From Candidatus Bathyarchaeota archaeon BA1 (GTDB lineage Archaea > Thermoproteota > Bathyarchaeia > Bathyarchaeales > Bathyarchaeaceae), in contig LIHJ01000078.1 in the NCBI GenBank assembly GCA_001399805.1, forward strand, positions 1 to 25,663: a stretch of DNA of 25,663 bases, read 5' to 3'. Under the pieces are notes generated by a model. The model saw nothing but the letters and a program-made list of their open reading frames with translations. It searched no databases and was not told where the DNA came from. Shown in pieces: positions 24,656 through 25,663 of the stretch; the stretch's first letter is position 1, and every line of letters starts with the position of its first letter. The translations under genes were made by a program, and so were the position numbers.

Positions 24656-24850
24656 TTTTACACGCGAACTCCTAGCTATCTCAAGTTTCTTTTGTACTTT
24701 ACGTTTAAGGCTCATAAACCAAGGACCCCTTATACACCATTCGGAATTTTGTTAACAAAATACATGAATATCTATCATAATCTTTATTAAAAGCACACGC
24801 CATATTGCCAAAAGGTGGTTGTGTTGTCCCCTAAAAAAGAGGAGTCTACA

Positions 24851-25435
24851 ATGGAAGAAAAGGAGCCTGAGGTTTTCGGCGCAGAAATGTACATCCATTC
24901 TGCAGAGGTGTTACGTGAGGTGGGTCCAAGGGTAGTACTTTCTGTTGTTGCGGCGATACTAATTTGGGTCTTTGGCATGCTAGTTTTCATCCCGATCTCG
25001 CAGGGAATATACTTTATGGGTTACCCGGTGCCAGAGGTCATCAGCTTCATCCTGGTGGTGGCCTTTGCGATCATAATCTTCACGGTCTTCGTCGACATCA
25101 GAAGGCTAACTAGTGGGATTGCAGGAGTATTAGCCTACGAACTCGGCAAGGCTCGGGAGGAGATTCGTTACGAATCCTATGAGCATTACAGAACCGCTTT
25201 AACTGGCGTATTGTACGTTATTGTCGTGTCTTTAGCCTTTCTGCTGTTCTCACGCTTTCTAACCCTCATCCACCCAGCGATACCGGCCGTGGTCTTGATT
25301 TTCATTGTAGTCTGGGCGGTCTTTGCTTTATGGAGAAGCTGCAAAGCGATAGCTTCGGAGATCAGTCGATCTACTGCTAAGTGGGCTAAGGAATTGGAAA
25401 AACGTGTGAAAAAGCATAGCAGTGACTCCTATTGA
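24851..25435 (+). CDS. Four-span membrane protein of unknown function
   Basis: A 194-residue integral membrane protein. From ATG 24851, chosen because GAGGAG lies 6 nt upstream, it has a short acidic N-terminus. Hydrophobic segments follow around VVLSVVAAILIWVFGMLVF, ISFILVVAFAIIIFTVFV, ALTGVLYVIVVSLAFLLF and PAIPAVVLIFIVVWAVFAL. Between spans 2 and 3 is a charged loop (ELGKAREEIRYESYEHYR) and the C-terminus is basic (WAKELEKRVKKHS). A TTTATTAAAAG element near 24782 may be the promoter. I do not recognise the family. The gene is separated from the carbohydrate cluster by about 195 nt and the next ORF starts 60 nt downstream on the same strand. Confidence 0.75.
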   Translation: MEEKEPEVFGAEMYIHSAEVLREVGPRVVLSVVAAILIWVFGMLVFIPISQGIYFMGYPVPEVISFILVVAFAIIIFTVFVDIRRLTSGIAGVLAYELGKAREEIRYESYEHYRTALTGVLYVIVVSLAFLLFSRFLTLIHPAIPAVVLIFIVVWAVFALWRSCKAIASEISRSTAKWAKELEKRVKKHSSDSY

Positions 25436-25496
25436 GGGCTATATATCTAAAATTTTCATCCTTTCTTCAATTTTGGTGGTAGACCTTATATTTTTT

Positions 25497-25663
25497 ATGG
25501 GCATACGGCTGAACTTACCAGAATGGTATTATTGGGCGATAAAGGCAATGAGTATGTATATTCACATCCCCGTTAAAGCTACTGAAGCCCTGGTTCTAAT
25601 CGGAGGTTTCGCCATTACATTAATAGTTGTATCCATGATCTCGTATATTCTTTATAGTGAGGC
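25497..25663 (+). CDS. Start of a possible membrane protein, cut by window end
   Basis: An ORF open from ATG 25497 to the edge (55 codons), beginning MGIRLNLPEWYYWAI and including LVLIGGFAITLIVVSMISYI, which looks like one transmembrane segment. In-frame GTG 25476 and TTG 25473 are alternative starts. Lying just after the membrane protein gene, it may be co-transcribed with it. No clear ribosome site; identity unknown. Confidence 0.4.
   Translation, partial: MGIRLNLPEWYYWAIKAMSMYIHIPVKATEALVLIGGFAITLIVVSMISYILYSE

Overview
The window looks like a piece of a Thermoproteota-type archaeal chromosome; Bathyarchaeia-like is my best guess, not proven. The grounds are an unsplit RpoB followed directly by RpoA', a GPN-loop GTPase, start sites that mix Shine-Dalgarno and apparently leaderless types with TATA boxes, and two tRNA genes with several introns at non-canonical positions. 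The gene assignments come from reading the translations by eye; no database search was run.

Layout. (1) 1-7281, minus strand: rpoB then rpoA', one base apart. RpoA' runs off the left edge and carries a 503-residue LAGLIDADG intein seven residues before its catalytic NADFDGD motif. A perfect 20-bp palindrome lies just upstream of rpoB. (2) 7282-9973: a gene-poor, decayed stretch. It holds a possible small membrane ORF, a broken HTH-LAGLIDADG endonuclease, tRNA-Asp(GUC) with two introns (one in the acceptor stem), a badly broken ornithine cyclodeaminase-family pseudogene, and tRNA-Lys(UUU) with three introns. (3) 9974-13020: a short winged-helix ORF converging on a GPN-loop GTPase, a frameshifted LAGLIDADG endonuclease, a small unknown protein and a CinA/MoeA-like molybdopterin-binding-domain protein. 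(4) 13087-13935: a HAD phosphatase remnant cut off by an IS200/IS605-like hairpin segment, then a stretch with nothing recognisable. (5) 13936-15733: a sugar-1-phosphate nucleotidyltransferase with a left-handed beta-helix, then gene debris. (6) 15734-24655: a carbohydrate cluster. On the minus strand, in transcription order, are a zinc medium-chain dehydrogenase (IolM-like), a creatininase-family hydrolase (IolN-like), a 710-residue transaldolase-like protein and an unknown protein with a possible winged helix. Divergent from these is a PfkB kinase, followed by two xylose-isomerase-like TIM-barrel proteins. (7) 24815-25663: a multi-span membrane protein and the start of another.

How they may work together. 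The IolM-like and IolN-like pair, a PfkB kinase and TIM-barrel isomerases recall the oxidative inositol route described in Thermotoga maritima (IolG, IolM, IolN, IolO). An archaeal pathway for inositol or a related cyclic polyol is the most interesting systems-level hypothesis here. The outsize transaldolase-like protein would be its most unusual member. A second theme is the density of intervening sequences: an intein, five tRNA introns and two decaying homing-endonuclease genes.
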